Below, in pieces: positions 1 through 8,628 of a stretch of 64,000 nucleotides of DNA. Each line of letters begins with the position of its first letter. Within the stretch, counting starts at the first letter, position 1. The DNA comes from Halalkalibacter urbisdiaboli (GTDB lineage: Bacteria > Bacillota > Bacilli > Bacillales > Bacillaceae_D). Position numbers and translations under genes: made by a program. Under the pieces are notes generated by a model that was not told the DNA's origin, ran no database searches, and saw only the letters and a program-made list of their open reading frames with translations. Where the stretch lies: assembly GCF_002156385.1 (NCBI RefSeq), contig NZ_MVJM01000003.1:669504-733503 (forward strand), in the 5' to 3' direction.

Positions 1-2
1 CA

Positions 3-1004
3 TTAGGAGCCGAAGCGTTCTGTTATTGGTTATGGAGACAGCAGCGGGCTGGTTGTGAGCAGCCACATGGCTCTGTCATAAGTGCATGGGGAAAACCGAC
101 TGTTGGTTATCAAAATGTGTTAGCTGTTGAAGAAATGAGAAAGAAAATTGAGCCTTTTATCGTAACAACAAGACCTAAGCAGCCCGAAGTAGCTGTTACT
201 TATTCAGATAGGGCAAAAGTGTTTCTACAAACAGAACCTCATCAAGGATTAGATTATCGCGGATTAATTACGAGTTTCTATGAAAGAGTAGTTTCATTAG
301 GAATTCATCGGGATGTGATTCCTGAGAATGCTAGTTTAGAAGGATATAAGCTTTTGTTTACACCTTTTGTTCAATATATCTCTAAGGAATACATTGATAA
401 AGCGATAGCATTTGTTGAAGCAGGGGGGACGTGGGTTGTTGGTCCGCTTAGTGGTGGTAGAACGGGAGAACATACGATACACACGAATGCGGCCTTGGGT
501 GACCTAGAAGAAAAAGTCGGTGTCGAAGCATTATACACGTATCCAATGGACGGAACAGGGGCAATTGGCAACGCCTTTGGAGAAAAAGCACCATTAGGTT
601 TATGGAGTACGATTTTTGAATATGATGAAAAAACGGCAGTTGGTACAGTAGAAGGTGGTGTATCAGAAGGAAAAGCGTTTATCACAGAATATAAAATAGG
701 TGACGGGAAAGTGGTCATGCTAGGAGCATTGCCAATAGGTGAAGCGGGAGATAGTCTATTAAAGAAAATGATAAAGCATTATTCGAATGAAGCAGATATT
801 CCTTCACAAGCCGTGACAAATGGAACCATTGTTGCGCCACGAGTCAATGAAGACTTCGAAACATGGTTTGTCATTAATATGGACGGTAAAGGGGGAACGG
901 TTACACTTCCTTCAAATGCGGTTGATGGACTCAGTCATGAACGTATATCAAAAGGAGAAATAAACGTTGGTCCGTACGAGTATCGTGTAATTGAATTGCG
1001 ATAA
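3..1004 (+). CDS. beta-galactosidase, GH42 family (C-terminal part)
   Basis: Open from the window edge, so the N-terminus and probably the catalytic nucleophile are outside. The first visible residues include WRQQRAGCEQPHGSVISAWG, typical of the end of the GH42 barrel, followed by the trimerisation domain (VAVTYSDRA, LLFTPFVQYIS, GGTWVVGPLSGGRTGEHT) and a short beta C-domain ending in YEYRVIEL. GH42 enzymes hydrolyse beta-galactosides in the cytoplasm, often from plant galactans. A strong terminator follows, so it is the last gene of its unit. Family assignment is secure; the exact substrate is not. Confidence 0.85.
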   Translation, partial: LGAEAFCYWLWRQQRAGCEQPHGSVISAWGKPTVGYQNVLAVEEMRKKIEPFIVTTRPKQPEVAVTYSDRAKVFLQTEPHQGLDYRGLITSFYERVVSLGIHRDVIPENASLEGYKLLFTPFVQYISKEYIDKAIAFVEAGGTWVVGPLSGGRTGEHTIHTNAALGDLEEKVGVEALYTYPMDGTGAIGNAFGEKAPLGLWSTIFEYDEKTAVGTVEGGVSEGKAFITEYKIGDGKVVMLGALPIGEAGDSLLKKMIKHYSNEADIPSQAVTNGTIVAPRVNEDFETWFVINMDGKGGTVTLPSNAVDGLSHERISKGEINVGPYEYRVIELR

Positions 1005-1009
1005 TAGCT

Positions 1010-1060
1010 ACAAGCTATCAGTTGCTATCTTAATGATAGCGACTGATAGCTTGTTTTGTT
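1010..1060 (+). terminator. Rho-independent terminator of the GH42 gene
   Basis: Twenty-base arms at 1010-1029 and 1035-1054 pair with few mismatches (ACAAGCTATCAG / CTGATAGCTTGT) and are followed by TTTTGTT. It lies directly after the beta-galactosidase stop. Confidence 0.85.
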
Positions 1061-1139
1061 GAACGGTGTCAAAAAACCATATATTTCGCAAATGATAAAC
1101 AAGAAACGAATTGGTGAAGGGATAAGGAGGAAATTTCTG

Positions 1140-1157
1140 CACATTTATGATAATGTG
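1140..1157. promoter_or_regulatory. dyad upstream of ferritin (possible operator)
   Basis: CACATT-6 nt-AATGTG is a perfect inverted repeat 32 nt upstream of the ferritin ATG. Ferritins in Bacillaceae are often metal or peroxide regulated, but this dyad does not match a canonical Fur or PerR box, so the role is inferred from position only. Confidence 0.25.
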
Positions 1158-1189
1158 TTTTTAACGACATGAATTGGAGGGATGAGAAG

Positions 1190-1684
1190 ATGTTACCGAA
1201 AGAAATTGTTACAGCTCTAAATAATCAAATGAACTATGAATTTGAAGCAGCACACTCCTACCTAGCTATGGCTTCATACTTTTCAGCACATGGCTATCAT
1301 GGTTTTGCTAATTTTTATATGGTCCAAGCTGAGGAAGAACGTTTTCATGCGATGAAGTTTTATCACTTCCTTGTTTCAATGGGAGAGCGTCCACATTTCA
1401 AAGCTCTTACTGCTCCAAATAATATGCATGAAAGTCCATTACATATCGCGAAGCAATCACTTGAACAGGAGCAAGCAGTAACCCGAAGTATTTATGCTAT
1501 CATGGATCTTGCGACGGAACATAAGGAGCATGCGACGATCCAATTTTTACATTGGTTTGTTGATGAGCAAGTGGAAGAAGAGGAACTATTCCGTGATATT
1601 ATTCAAAAACTTTCTGGCATAAGTGTTGGCGGTGACTACTTTATGATGATGGATAAAGAATTTGCTGAACGGAAAATGCATTAA
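1190..1684 (+). CDS. ftnA: ferritin (iron storage)
   Basis: A 164-residue non-haem ferritin that oxidises and stores iron in the cytoplasm. Di-iron ligands are visible at E17, E50 and H53 (AEEERFHAMK), with further ligands in the second helix pair (EQEQAVT, HWFVDEQVEEE). The ATG at 1190 is chosen because GGAGG at 1176-1180 lies 9 nt upstream; an in-frame ATG at 1169 would add seven unconserved residues and lacks such a site. Length is normal for the family. It is monocistronic between two terminators. Confidence 0.93.
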   Translation: MLPKEIVTALNNQMNYEFEAAHSYLAMASYFSAHGYHGFANFYMVQAEEERFHAMKFYHFLVSMGERPHFKALTAPNNMHESPLHIAKQSLEQEQAVTRSIYAIMDLATEHKEHATIQFLHWFVDEQVEEEELFRDIIQKLSGISVGGDYFMMMDKEFAERKMH

Positions 1685-1694
1685 TGATAGAAAC

Positions 1695-1727
1695 AAAAGG
1701 ACGCTTGTCACCCAAGCGTCCTTTTAT
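1695..1727. terminator. bidirectional terminator between ferritin and selD
   Basis: AAAAGGACGCTTG (1695-1707) pairs with CAAGCGTCCTTTT (1713-1725). A-rich and T-rich ends on the two arms allow it to serve the two convergent genes. Confidence 0.85.
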
Positions 1728-1735
1728 AATCTAAG

Positions 1736-2785
1736 TTACATTACTTTTATTGCATGTTCACCTTTCTCAACAACTCGTCCGATTATTGTCGCGTGCGCTT
1801 CGTCACCATGCATCGCGTTCACATAGGAGTTTGCCTCGTCTTCCGTTAGGCTAATGAGTAGCCCACCAGATGTAATTGCATCACATAAAATGCTTTTCTC
1901 CACGTCTGTGACTGTTTCCGAATAAAAAACTGAGTCGGCAAGCCAACGTTCATTTGCTTTCGAGCCCCCAGGAATGATTCCCTTTTCTGCAAGCTCTTGT
2001 GTCCCATCAAGCATCGGAACATTTTTCACATCAATTTCAAACGTGACATCACTACCTTTTGCCATTTCAAAACTGTGGCCTAATAAACCAAAGCCAGTAA
2101 CATCTGTAACAGCATGAGGGTGTAGTTGCTCTAAATGTTCAGCAGCATGTTTATTTAGTAAAGCCATCGTTTCGGTTACAGCAGCTTCTTGCTCCGGTGT
2201 TACAGCTTCACGTTTAATTCCAGTAGTTAAAATACCTACTCCAATTGGTTTGGTTAATACGAGTACATCGCCCGGTTTGGCCCCGACGTTTTTAAAAATG
2301 CGGTCAGGATGGGCAAGGCCTGTAACGGATAATCCGAACTTTGGTTCTTGATCGTCGATAGAATGTCCACCGACAATAACAGCCCCTGCTTCTTTTGTTT
2401 TATCTGCTGCGCCACGTAATATATCAGCGAGCATTTCAGGTGGAAGCTTTTTAATAGGAAAGCCAACAATATTCATAACCGTTGTAGGTTTTCCACCCAT
2501 TGCATAAACGTCACTTAATGCATTTGCGGCTGCGATTTGCCCAAACATATAAGGGTCATCGACAACGGGGGTAAAATAGTCGACTGTTTGAATCATAGCT
2601 AGGTCGTCAGTTAAGCGATAAGCACCAGCATCATCGGACGTATCAAGGCCAACTAATAAATTTGAGTCATGTGTTTGCTTCGGTAAATGTCGCAAAACTT
2701 GCGACAGGTCTTCAGGACCAATTTTGCATCCTCAACCAGCTTTCGTTGAAAATGATGTGAGACGAATCATTTCTTGTTTGTCCAA
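1736..2785 (-). CDS. selD: selenide, water dikinase SelD, itself a selenoprotein (in-frame UGA)
   Basis: SelD makes selenophosphate from selenide and ATP, the Se donor for Sec-tRNA. A simple ORF call begins after the catalytic region. Reading upstream through TGA at 2732-2734 restores the canonical N-terminus: TTG start at 2785, then TSFSTKAG-U-GCKIGPEDL, with Sec18 at the catalytic Cys/Sec position. AGGAGGTG precedes the TTG by about 8 nt. Length becomes 349 residues, normal for SelD. Downstream features include GLDTSDDAGAY, VDYFTPVVDDPY, ALSDVYAMGG and VGGHSIDD. It is divergent from the SelW-like gene and selA. A hairpin starts 25 nt after the UGA. The Sec reading is inference, but strongly supported by family conservation on both sides. 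Confidence 0.95.
2688..2706 (-). promoter_or_regulatory. candidate bSECIS hairpin of selD
   Basis: Inside the selD coding sequence, TGTCGCAA-GTT-TTGCGACA forms a perfect 8-bp stem with a 3-nt loop; 33 nt separate the UGA from the loop. Bacterial SECIS elements lie just downstream of the Sec UGA and bind SelB. The loop and closing pair (A-GUU-U) match the SelW-like hairpin. Confidence 0.7.
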
Positions 2786-2863
2786 TTAGGACACCTCCTA
2801 AGTTATCATTCAAAGAGAAACGTTTACTTCTCGATAATAGTTTGGCTATTGAGAGCGGAATTT

Positions 2864-2892
2864 TTGCATCCGTCCTCATATTATCCTACAAT
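2864..2892 (+). promoter_or_regulatory. sigma-A type promoter for selW-like/selA
   Basis: TTGCAT (2864-2869), 17-nt spacer, TACAAT (2887-2892), 35 nt before the SelW-like ATG. It fits the vegetative consensus and sits in the divergent selD/selW-like interval. Confidence 0.55.
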
Positions 2893-2926
2893 AGAGGAGA
2901 AAAATCTGTAAAGGAGTTTGATTTGA

Positions 2927-3169
2927 ATGGGCTATAAAGTATCTGTTGAATTTTGTATGATGTGAAACTATGCACCTAAAGCCGTGAGTTTCACGGACGA
3001 ATTATTGGAGCATTTTCGTGGTAAGGTTGAAGAGGTTAAACTTATCACAAGTTCTGGCGGAGTGTTTGAAGTTACGGTTAACGATGAAAAGGTTTATTCA
3101 AAGAAGGAAACAGGTGAGTTTCCTGATCCACAAGCAGTTATAAAACAAATAGAAGCGATGGACGCTTAG
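2927..3169 (+). CDS. SelW/Rdx-family selenoprotein (C-x-x-U, in-frame UGA)
   Basis: An 80-residue thioredoxin-fold Rdx protein. From ATG 2927 (AAGGAG at 2911-2916) it reads MGYKVSVEF-CMMU-NYAPKA, with TGA at 2963-2965 as residue 13. C-x-x-U near the N-terminus after a first beta strand is the SelW redox motif. The later part, GGVFEVTVNDEKVYSKK then TGEFPD, is the conserved second half of the family. Ignoring the UGA leaves only a headless fragment from a downstream start. It lies 49 nt upstream of selA, probably in the same operon. Predicted role: thiol/selenol oxidoreductase; the substrate is unknown. Confidence 0.92.
2982..2996 (+). promoter_or_regulatory. candidate bSECIS hairpin of the SelW-like gene
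   Basis: CCGTGA-GTT-TCACGG is a perfect 6-bp stem with a 3-nt loop, starting 16 nt after the UGA (loop 22 nt after). Flanking bases (TGCACC / GGAGCA) may extend the helix. The apical A-GUU-U is identical to the selD hairpin. Confidence 0.7.
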
Positions 3170-3175
3170 TAAGAG

Positions 3176-3210
3176 CCCTTCTTCAGTGCTTTTACTAGGC
3201 TGAAGAAGGG
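3176..3210 (+). promoter_or_regulatory. hairpin occluding the selA ribosome site
   Basis: CCCTTCTTCAG (3176-3186) pairs perfectly with CTGAAGAAGGG (3200-3210). The 3' arm contains the purine-rich sequence that would be the selA Shine-Dalgarno site (AGAAGGGTGG). It looks like a weak terminator or translational attenuator between the SelW-like gene and selA. Confidence 0.5.
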
Positions 3211-3217
3211 TGGCATT

Positions 3218-4609
3218 TTGTTGAATACATTATTACGTCAAATTCCAGCTATTCACGAGTTACAACAGGACTCGAGGAGTAGCGATTTATTAAATAAAGG
3301 TTTTTCAGTTGAGTTAGTAACAGAGTGGATTCAAGCGTCTGTATCCGAGCTAAGACAGGAACTATTGCAAGGTCTGTCGATTGAATCTTCACTGATCACG
3401 AATATTATTTTTGAAAAGGTAAAAGAAAGACTTACTGCTTACAATACAACGAATTTACAGCGAGTTATTAATGCAACAGGTACTGTTTTACATACAAATC
3501 TTGGGCGCGCAAAGCTTTCTCAAGAAGCGATTGACCAAGTGATTGATGTTGCAGGAAATTATTCAAATTTAGAATATAATTTGGAAAAGGGGCAAAGAGG
3601 CTCAAGGCATGATATCATCGAAGATTTAGTAAAACAAGTTACAGGTGCTGAAGCCGCAATGGTCGTAAACAATAATGCGGCTGCAGTCTATCTTGTTTTA
3701 AAAGCTCTTGCTCGTGATAAAGAGGTCATTGTATCAAGAGGAGAATTAGTTGAGATAGGTGGTTCTTTTCGCGTATCCTCAATAATGGAGGAAAGTGGTG
3801 CATCTCTTGTTGAAGTGGGAACAACAAATAAAACTCATTTCTACGATTACGAACAAGCGATCACTGAAAATACAGCAATGATTATGAAAGTTCATACTAG
3901 TAATTTCAAAACGATCGGGTTTACAAGTGATGTAGCAGCTAAGCAGTTAGCACCTTTAACTCAATCGAAGGATATACTATTATACGAGGATTTAGGAAGT
4001 GGCGCGCTATTTGACTTAAGAACATATCAAATAGGTGAAGAGCCGACTGTGAAAGAAAGCCTTCAACAAGGTGCAGACATCGTTACCTTTAGTGGTGATA
4101 AACTTCTTGGTGGTCCTCAAGCTGGAATTATTGCTGGGAAGAAACGCTGGATTCAAAAATTAAAAAAGCATCAGCTAGCACGAGTTCTTCGTGTTGATAA
4201 AATGACACTTGCTGCCCTGGAAGCAACGTTTAAGGCATATCAAGATGAAAAGCAAGCAAAGCAGCTTCCTACGATGAAGGCGATATTATTAACCGAGGAT
4301 GAAATTAAAGAAAAGGCCGAGCATTTCCGTGAAAAATTATCAAAGGTTTGGAATACTGAGCTTATTAAAGATGTTTCTATGGTCGGTGGTGGCACGATGC
4401 CAGCAGTTGAACTTAATACGTATTTGTTATTATTGTCGAATGAACACATTAAAGCCCAGAATCTTCATGAACAGTTACGTATGGGAAATCCTGCTGTTGT
4501 GACTCGGTTGAAAGAGAATTGTATTGCTCTTGATTTTCGTACAATTGATGATAAGGAATCGGTTGATTTACTCGTTCGATTGCAGGAGTTTGAACCGACG
4601 AACTCGTGA
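3218..4609 (+). CDS. selA: L-seryl-tRNA(Sec) selenium transferase
   Basis: SelA is a PLP enzyme converting Ser-tRNA(Sec) to Sec-tRNA(Sec) with selenophosphate. The 463-residue product has the N-terminal tRNA-binding domain (LLRQIPAIHELQ), the family signature RVINATGTVLHTNLGRA, a PLP-binding region (VVNNNAAAVYL, YEDLGSGAL) and the Schiff-base lysine in FSGDKLLGGPQAG. Start is TTG 3218 or the adjacent TTG 3221; the latter has better spacing from AAGGGTGG. selB usually follows selA, but here an unrelated thioesterase follows after 15 nt. Together with selD it supplies Sec-tRNA for the selenoproteins in the window. Confidence 0.97.
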   Translation: MLNTLLRQIPAIHELQQDSRSSDLLNKGFSVELVTEWIQASVSELRQELLQGLSIESSLITNIIFEKVKERLTAYNTTNLQRVINATGTVLHTNLGRAKLSQEAIDQVIDVAGNYSNLEYNLEKGQRGSRHDIIEDLVKQVTGAEAAMVVNNNAAAVYLVLKALARDKEVIVSRGELVEIGGSFRVSSIMEESGASLVEVGTTNKTHFYDYEQAITENTAMIMKVHTSNFKTIGFTSDVAAKQLAPLTQSKDILLYEDLGSGALFDLRTYQIGEEPTVKESLQQGADIVTFSGDKLLGGPQAGIIAGKKRWIQKLKKHQLARVLRVDKMTLAALEATFKAYQDEKQAKQLPTMKAILLTEDEIKEKAEHFREKLSKVWNTELIKDVSMVGGGTMPAVELNTYLLLLSNEHIKAQNLHEQLRMGNPAVVTRLKENCIALDFRTIDDKESVDLLVRLQEFEPTNS

Positions 4610-4624
4610 AAGGGGAATGTCACC

Positions 4625-5116
4625 ATGAAAGGTAAACCAGCTTCCCAATCAAAAACGATTTTAACTGATCTTGTGTTACCACCTGATACTAATCATCTTG
4701 GAACGATGTTCGGGGGGAATGTGATGGCGTACGTTGATAAAGTCGCTAGTATCGCAGCAATGCGACATTCACGAAGATCTGTCGTAACGGCTTCAAGTGA
4801 TAGTTTTGATTTTATTTCACCTATCCGCACAGGAGAGGCAATTTGTATCGAAGGGATTGTTACGTATACAAGAAGAACATCAATGGAGGTATTTGTGAAG
4901 GTCGAAGCAGAAGATCTCCAAACTGGAGAACGGAGACTCACAGCAACGTCTTATTTAACCTTTGTTGCTTTAAATGATGAAGGGAAGCCAATCACAGTCG
5001 TTCCAGTTATTCCGGAAACGGATGAGGAGAAATGGCATTACGATCAGGCTGAAGATCGGTATCACTCAAGGAAAAAAAGACGAGAAGAAAGTTTAAAGCA
5101 CCAAGAGGATAAATGA
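4625..5116 (+). CDS. acyl-CoA thioesterase, YkhA/YciA type
   Basis: A 163-residue single hot-dog fold thioesterase hydrolysing acyl-CoAs in the cytoplasm. Conserved NHLGTMFGGNVMAYVDKVA carries the helix and the Asp-containing active-site region; TASSDSFDFISPI and TSYLTFVAL follow. A charged C-terminal tail (RYHSRKKRREE) is common in Bacillus homologues. It begins 15 nt after selA and ends at a strong terminator, so it is probably cotranscribed with selA; no functional link to selenium is evident. Confidence 0.88.
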   Translation: MKGKPASQSKTILTDLVLPPDTNHLGTMFGGNVMAYVDKVASIAAMRHSRRSVVTASSDSFDFISPIRTGEAICIEGIVTYTRRTSMEVFVKVEAEDLQTGERRLTATSYLTFVALNDEGKPITVVPVIPETDEEKWHYDQAEDRYHSRKKRREESLKHQEDK

Positions 5117-5157
5117 AAAAGGAACGGCACCAATTGTTAGAGGTGCCGTTCCTTTTT
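5116..5157. terminator. terminator of the selA unit
   Basis: AAAAAGGAACGGCAC (5116-5130) pairs with GTGCCGTTCCTTTTT (5143-5157). The symmetrical A/T ends also suit the convergent sspOP transcript. Confidence 0.9.
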
Positions 5158-5161
5158 AGAA

Positions 5162-5191
5162 AGCTACATGAAAGGAATTTTTTTAGTGGCC
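5162..5191. repeat. fragment of the dispersed intergenic repeat
   Basis: AGCTACATGAAAGGAATTTT followed by TTTAGTGGCC resembles AGCTACGTGAAAGGAGTTTT then TCAGTG at 26863-26888 and the 30.92-30.95 kb segment. It overlaps the 3' end of sspP. Confidence 0.4.
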
Positions 5192-5311
5192 GCCTTTTTG
5201 GTTCCTGATTTTCACTTTTTTTGAACCACTTAATGGTTCAGGCTGGCTAGCTGAATATTGACCTTTTGGTGAATTCCTTCTTTGATCTTTATATGTGTTA
5301 TGCTCTGTCAT
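5183..5311 (-). CDS. sspP: small acid-soluble spore protein P
   Basis: A 42-residue protein, too short for ordinary ORF calling. It reads MTEHNTYKDQRRNSPKGQ and later QPEPLSGSKKVKIRNQKG; QPEPLSGSKKVK is the hallmark of SspP (formerly CotL). GGAGGGAATGTTC precedes the ATG. It lies 16 nt after sspO and divergent from aconitase, as in B. subtilis. Expressed in the forespore; a minor spore-core protein. Confidence 0.9.
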   Translation of the reverse strand: MTEHNTYKDQRRNSPKGQYSASQPEPLSGSKKVKIRNQKGGH

Positions 5312-5327
5312 GAACATTCCCTCCAGA

Positions 5328-5489
5328 CTATTGACGTTTCTTCGTTTTTTTATTGTTTTGTCTTTGCATTTCCGTTAGTGGTTCATTACCCATCTCTTCC
5401 ATTACTTGTGATGATAACCCTGTGTCTTTCCCTTGTGCTTTAGCGTCATTCATCCCCGGTCTTACGTGATTTGCTTTTTTTCTCGTCAT
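5328..5489 (-). CDS. sspO: small acid-soluble spore protein O
   Basis: A 53-residue protein beginning [20 protein letters not shown] with [12 protein letters not shown] near the end, the conserved SspO (CotK) pattern. GGAGGTGATAAC gives a strong ribosome site. First gene of the sspO-sspP pair behind a candidate sigma-G promoter. Confidence 0.9.
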   Translation of the reverse strand: MTRKKANHVRPGMNDAKAQGKDTGLSSQVMEEMGNEPLTEMQRQNNKKTKKRQ

Positions 5490-5512
5490 TGTTATCACCT
5501 CCATCATACATA

Positions 5513-5541
5513 TAGTTTGTGTCGATAAAAAAGGATCATTC
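5513..5541 (-). promoter_or_regulatory. candidate sigma-G promoter of sspOP
   Basis: On the minus strand, GAATG, 17-nt spacer, CAAACTA, 23 nt before the sspO ATG. It is close to the forespore sigma-G consensus (GHATR / CATNHTA). The 370 bases from here to citB hold no other gene; they are AT-rich promoter DNA. Confidence 0.45.
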
Positions 5542-5807
5542 GTTGCATTTGTAATATATAAGACTAGTTTGAGGAATAATGGGTGTAGACGAACGACAGT
5601 GAAGTGGGGATTTTGTTTTTCTTTGAAAAAGCCTTTATTTCGGATGGGGATTTGTCCTAATGTTCGGTTTTTCTTTCAAAAACCTTAGTTTTTTATTCTA
5701 ATTGGTTTCGAAGTACTATTTTTTTCGAAAAATACAATCAATAAAATTTTAAAAATTCATTTATTCTTTTCTTGATTTTTGCTATTCTAGAGAAGGAGTG
5801 TGGCAAC

Positions 5808-5823
5808 TATAAAGCGCTTTCTA
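5808..5823 (+). promoter_or_regulatory. cre-like (CcpA) site upstream of citB
   Basis: TATAAAGCGCTTTCTA has the palindromic AAAGCGCTTT core of catabolite-responsive elements with two deviations from WTGNAANCGNWNNCW. It lies about 90 nt before the aconitase start. A related sequence precedes odhA. Confidence 0.4.
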
Positions 5824-5910
5824 ATGTAGTAAGGCTTCATTCCAATATAGATAGATTTAGACAAGTTGTGCCGCATGCGGTATGATAGTTTTGAGAAGGA
5901 GGGTATACAT

Positions 5911-8625
5911 ATGTCAAAGAGTAATGATGTTTTTAAGGCTCGTTCGTCTTTTTCAGTAGACGGAAAAACGTATAATTATTATTCATTGCAAGCTTTAGAA
6001 GATGCTGGTATTGGACAGGTGTCGAAGCTACCATATTCGGTAAAGGTGTTATTAGAATCTGTTCTACGTCAGTATGATGATTATTTCATTAAAAAAGAAC
6101 ATGTAGAAAACCTAGCGAAGTGGGGAACTGCTGAGCAGAGTGCTGACGTTGATGTTCCTTTCAAGCCATCACGTGTTATTTTACAAGACTTCACAGGTGT
6201 TCCAACGGTTGTTGACCTTGCAGCACTACGTAAGGCTATGGCTGATATGGGTGGTAACCCTGACCAAATTAACCCTGAAATCCCTGTAGACTTAGTTATT
6301 GACCACTCTGTACAAGTTGATAAAGCAGGTACAGATGATTCATTAGACTTTAACATGAACCTAGAATTCCAACGTAATGAAGAGCGTTATAAGTTCCTTA
6401 GCTGGGCAAAAAAAGCATTTGATAACTATCGTGCCGTTCCACCAGCAACAGGGATTGTTCACCAAGTTAACCTTGAGTATTTAGCAAACGTTGTTCATTC
6501 TCTTGAAAAAGACGGGGAAACGATTGCATTTCCAGATACACTTGTAGGTACTGATTCTCATACAACAATGATTAACGGTATTGGTGTACTTGGATGGGGT
6601 GTTGGTGGTATTGAAGCAGAAGCTGGTATGCTTGGCCAACCTTCATACTTCCCAGTTCCAGAAGTTATCGGTGTTAAATTCACAGGTTCTCTTCCAAGTG
6701 GAACAACAGCAACAGACGTAGCGCTAAAAGTTACACAAGTTTTACGTGAGAAAAAGGTAGTAGGTAAGTTTGTTGAATTCTACGGTCCTGGTCTAGCAGT
6801 AATGCCACTTGCTGATCGTGCAACAATTTCAAACATGGCTCCAGAATATGGTGCAACATGTGGTTTCTTCCCAGTTGATGAAGAAGCACTAAACTATCTA
6901 CGTCTTACAGGTCGTTCTGAAGAGCAAATTAAGCTTGTTGAAGAGTACAGTAAGGCAAATGGCTTATTTTATGTACCAGGTGAAACACCTGATCCAACAT
7001 ATACAAGTGTGGTTGAGATTGACCTTTCTGAAATTGTGGCAAACCTTTCTGGTCCTAAACGCCCACAAGATCTTGTACCATTAACTGAAATGCAAGATTC
7101 TTTCCGCAAAGCTGTTGTAGCACCACAAGGAACACAAGGGCTTGGACTTTCAGAGGAAGAATTTAAGAAAGAAGTGAAGGTTAGCTTCAAGGATGGTCGT
7201 GAAACAGTTATGAAAACTGGTTCAATTGCAATTGCGGCTATTACAAGCTGTACGAACACTTCAAACCCTTATGTTCTTATCGGAGCAGGGCTTGTTGCGA
7301 AAAAGGCTGTTGAAAAAGGTTTAGAAGTTCCTGAGTTCGTTAAAACGTCATTAGCTCCTGGTTCAAAGGTTGTTACAGGTTACTTAACAGATTCTGGCCT
7401 TCTTCCATATATGGAAAAGCTCGGCTTTAATATTGTTGGTTATGGCTGTACAACATGTATTGGTAACTCAGGTCCTTTAGAGGATGAAATCGAAGCGGCG
7501 GTTGCAGAAAACGACTTAACAGTAACGTCTGTACTTTCTGGTAACCGTAACTTTGAGGGGCGTATTCATCCGTTAGTAAAAGCGAACTACTTAGCGTCAC
7601 CACCGCTAGTTGTTGCTTATGCGTTAGCAGGAACTGTTGATGTAGACCTTCAAAATGATTCTTTAGGTAAGGATAAAGACGGAAATGATGTCTTCTTTAA
7701 AGATATCTGGCCTTCAGCTGCAGAAATTAAAGAAGTAGTTCAATCAACAGTAACACCTGAGCTATTCCGTCGTGAATATGATGAAGTATTCAATAGTAAT
7801 GCTCGTTGGAATGAAATTTCTACGACTGAAGATTCACTTTATCAGTGGGATGAAGATTCAACATACATTGCAAATCCTCCGTTCTTTGAAGGATTATCTG
7901 CTGAACCAGAAGATATTAAGCCATTATCAGGTCTTCGTGTTATCGGTAAATTTGGTGACACTGTTACAACTGACCATATTTCTCCTGCTGGTGCAATCGG
8001 TAAAGATACGCCTGCTGGTAAGTACTTAATGTCTAAAGGTGTTGAGCCAAAAGATTTCAACTCTTACGGATCGCGTCGTGGTCACCACGAAGTTATGATG
8101 CGTGGTACATTTGCGAATATCCGTATTCGTAACCAAGTTGCTCCTGGTACTGAAGGTGGATTCACAACATACTGGCCTACTGGTGAAGTAACATCAATTT
8201 ATGATGCTGCAATGAAGTACAAAGAAGATGGAACAGGTCTTGCTATCCTTGCAGGTAAGGATTACGGAATGGGAAGCTCACGTGACTGGGCTGCTAAAGG
8301 TACAAACCTATTAGGTATTAAGACAGTTATTGCAGAAAGCTATGAGCGTATTCACCGTAGCAACCTTGTTCTTATGGGTGTACTTCCACTTCAGTTCTTA
8401 GAGGGTGACAGTGCAGAATCTTTAGGATTAACAGGTAAAGAATCATTTGATGTTCAATTATCAAATGATGTTAAGCCACGTGACATCGTTAAAGTTGTGG
8501 CAACAGATGAAAACGGAAAGAAAACGGAATTTGAAGCACTCGTTCGTTTCGATAGTGAAGTAGATGTTGATTACTATCGTCATGGTGGTATCCTTCAAAT
8601 GGTTCTTCGTAACCGTTTAGCATAA
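5911..8625 (+). CDS. citB: aconitate hydratase (aconitase A)
   Basis: A 904-residue 4Fe-4S TCA-cycle enzyme interconverting citrate and isocitrate; in Bacillus the apo form also binds RNA. Cluster ligands are C447 (TSCTNTSN), C513 and C516 ([12 protein letters not shown]). The C-terminal swivel domain has [17 protein letters not shown] 5911 is preceded by GAAGGAGGG; the longer reading from 5866 is unconserved. It is monocistronic with its own terminator. Codon use is strongly biased toward GGT/CGT/AAC, suggesting high expression. Confidence 0.98.
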   Translation: MSKSNDVFKARSSFSVDGKTYNYYSLQALEDAGIGQVSKLPYSVKVLLESVLRQYDDYFIKKEHVENLAKWGTAEQSADVDVPFKPSRVILQDFTGVPTVVDLAALRKAMADMGGNPDQINPEIPVDLVIDHSVQVDKAGTDDSLDFNMNLEFQRNEERYKFLSWAKKAFDNYRAVPPATGIVHQVNLEYLANVVHSLEKDGETIAFPDTLVGTDSHTTMINGIGVLGWGVGGIEAEAGMLGQPSYFPVPEVIGVKFTGSLPSGTTATDVALKVTQVLREKKVVGKFVEFYGPGLAVMPLADRATISNMAPEYGATCGFFPVDEEALNYLRLTGRSEEQIKLVEEYSKANGLFYVPGETPDPTYTSVVEIDLSEIVANLSGPKRPQDLVPLTEMQDSFRKAVVAPQGTQGLGLSEEEFKKEVKVSFKDGRETVMKTGSIAIAAITSCTNTSNPYVLIGAGLVAKKAVEKGLEVPEFVKTSLAPGSKVVTGYLTDSGLLPYMEKLGFNIVGYGCTTCIGNSGPLEDEIEAAVAENDLTVTSVLSGNRNFEGRIHPLVKANYLASPPLVVAYALAGTVDVDLQNDSLGKDKDGNDVFFKDIWPSAAEIKEVVQSTVTPELFRREYDEVFNSNARWNEISTTEDSLYQWDEDSTYIANPPFFEGLSAEPEDIKPLSGLRVIGKFGDTVTTDHISPAGAIGKDTPAGKYLMSKGVEPKDFNSYGSRRGHHEVMMRGTFANIRIRNQVAPGTEGGFTTYWPTGEVTSIYDAAMKYKEDGTGLAILAGKDYGMGSSRDWAAKGTNLLGIKTVIAESYERIHRSNLVLMGVLPLQFLEGDSAESLGLTGKESFDVQLSNDVKPRDIVKVVATDENGKKTEFEALVRFDSEVDVDYYRHGGILQMVLRNRLA

Positions 8626-8628
8626 TAT

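Noticed and set aside
2254-2469. 71-residue ORF antisense frame within selD
   Set aside because: It is on the same strand in another frame of selD, without ribosome site or family features.
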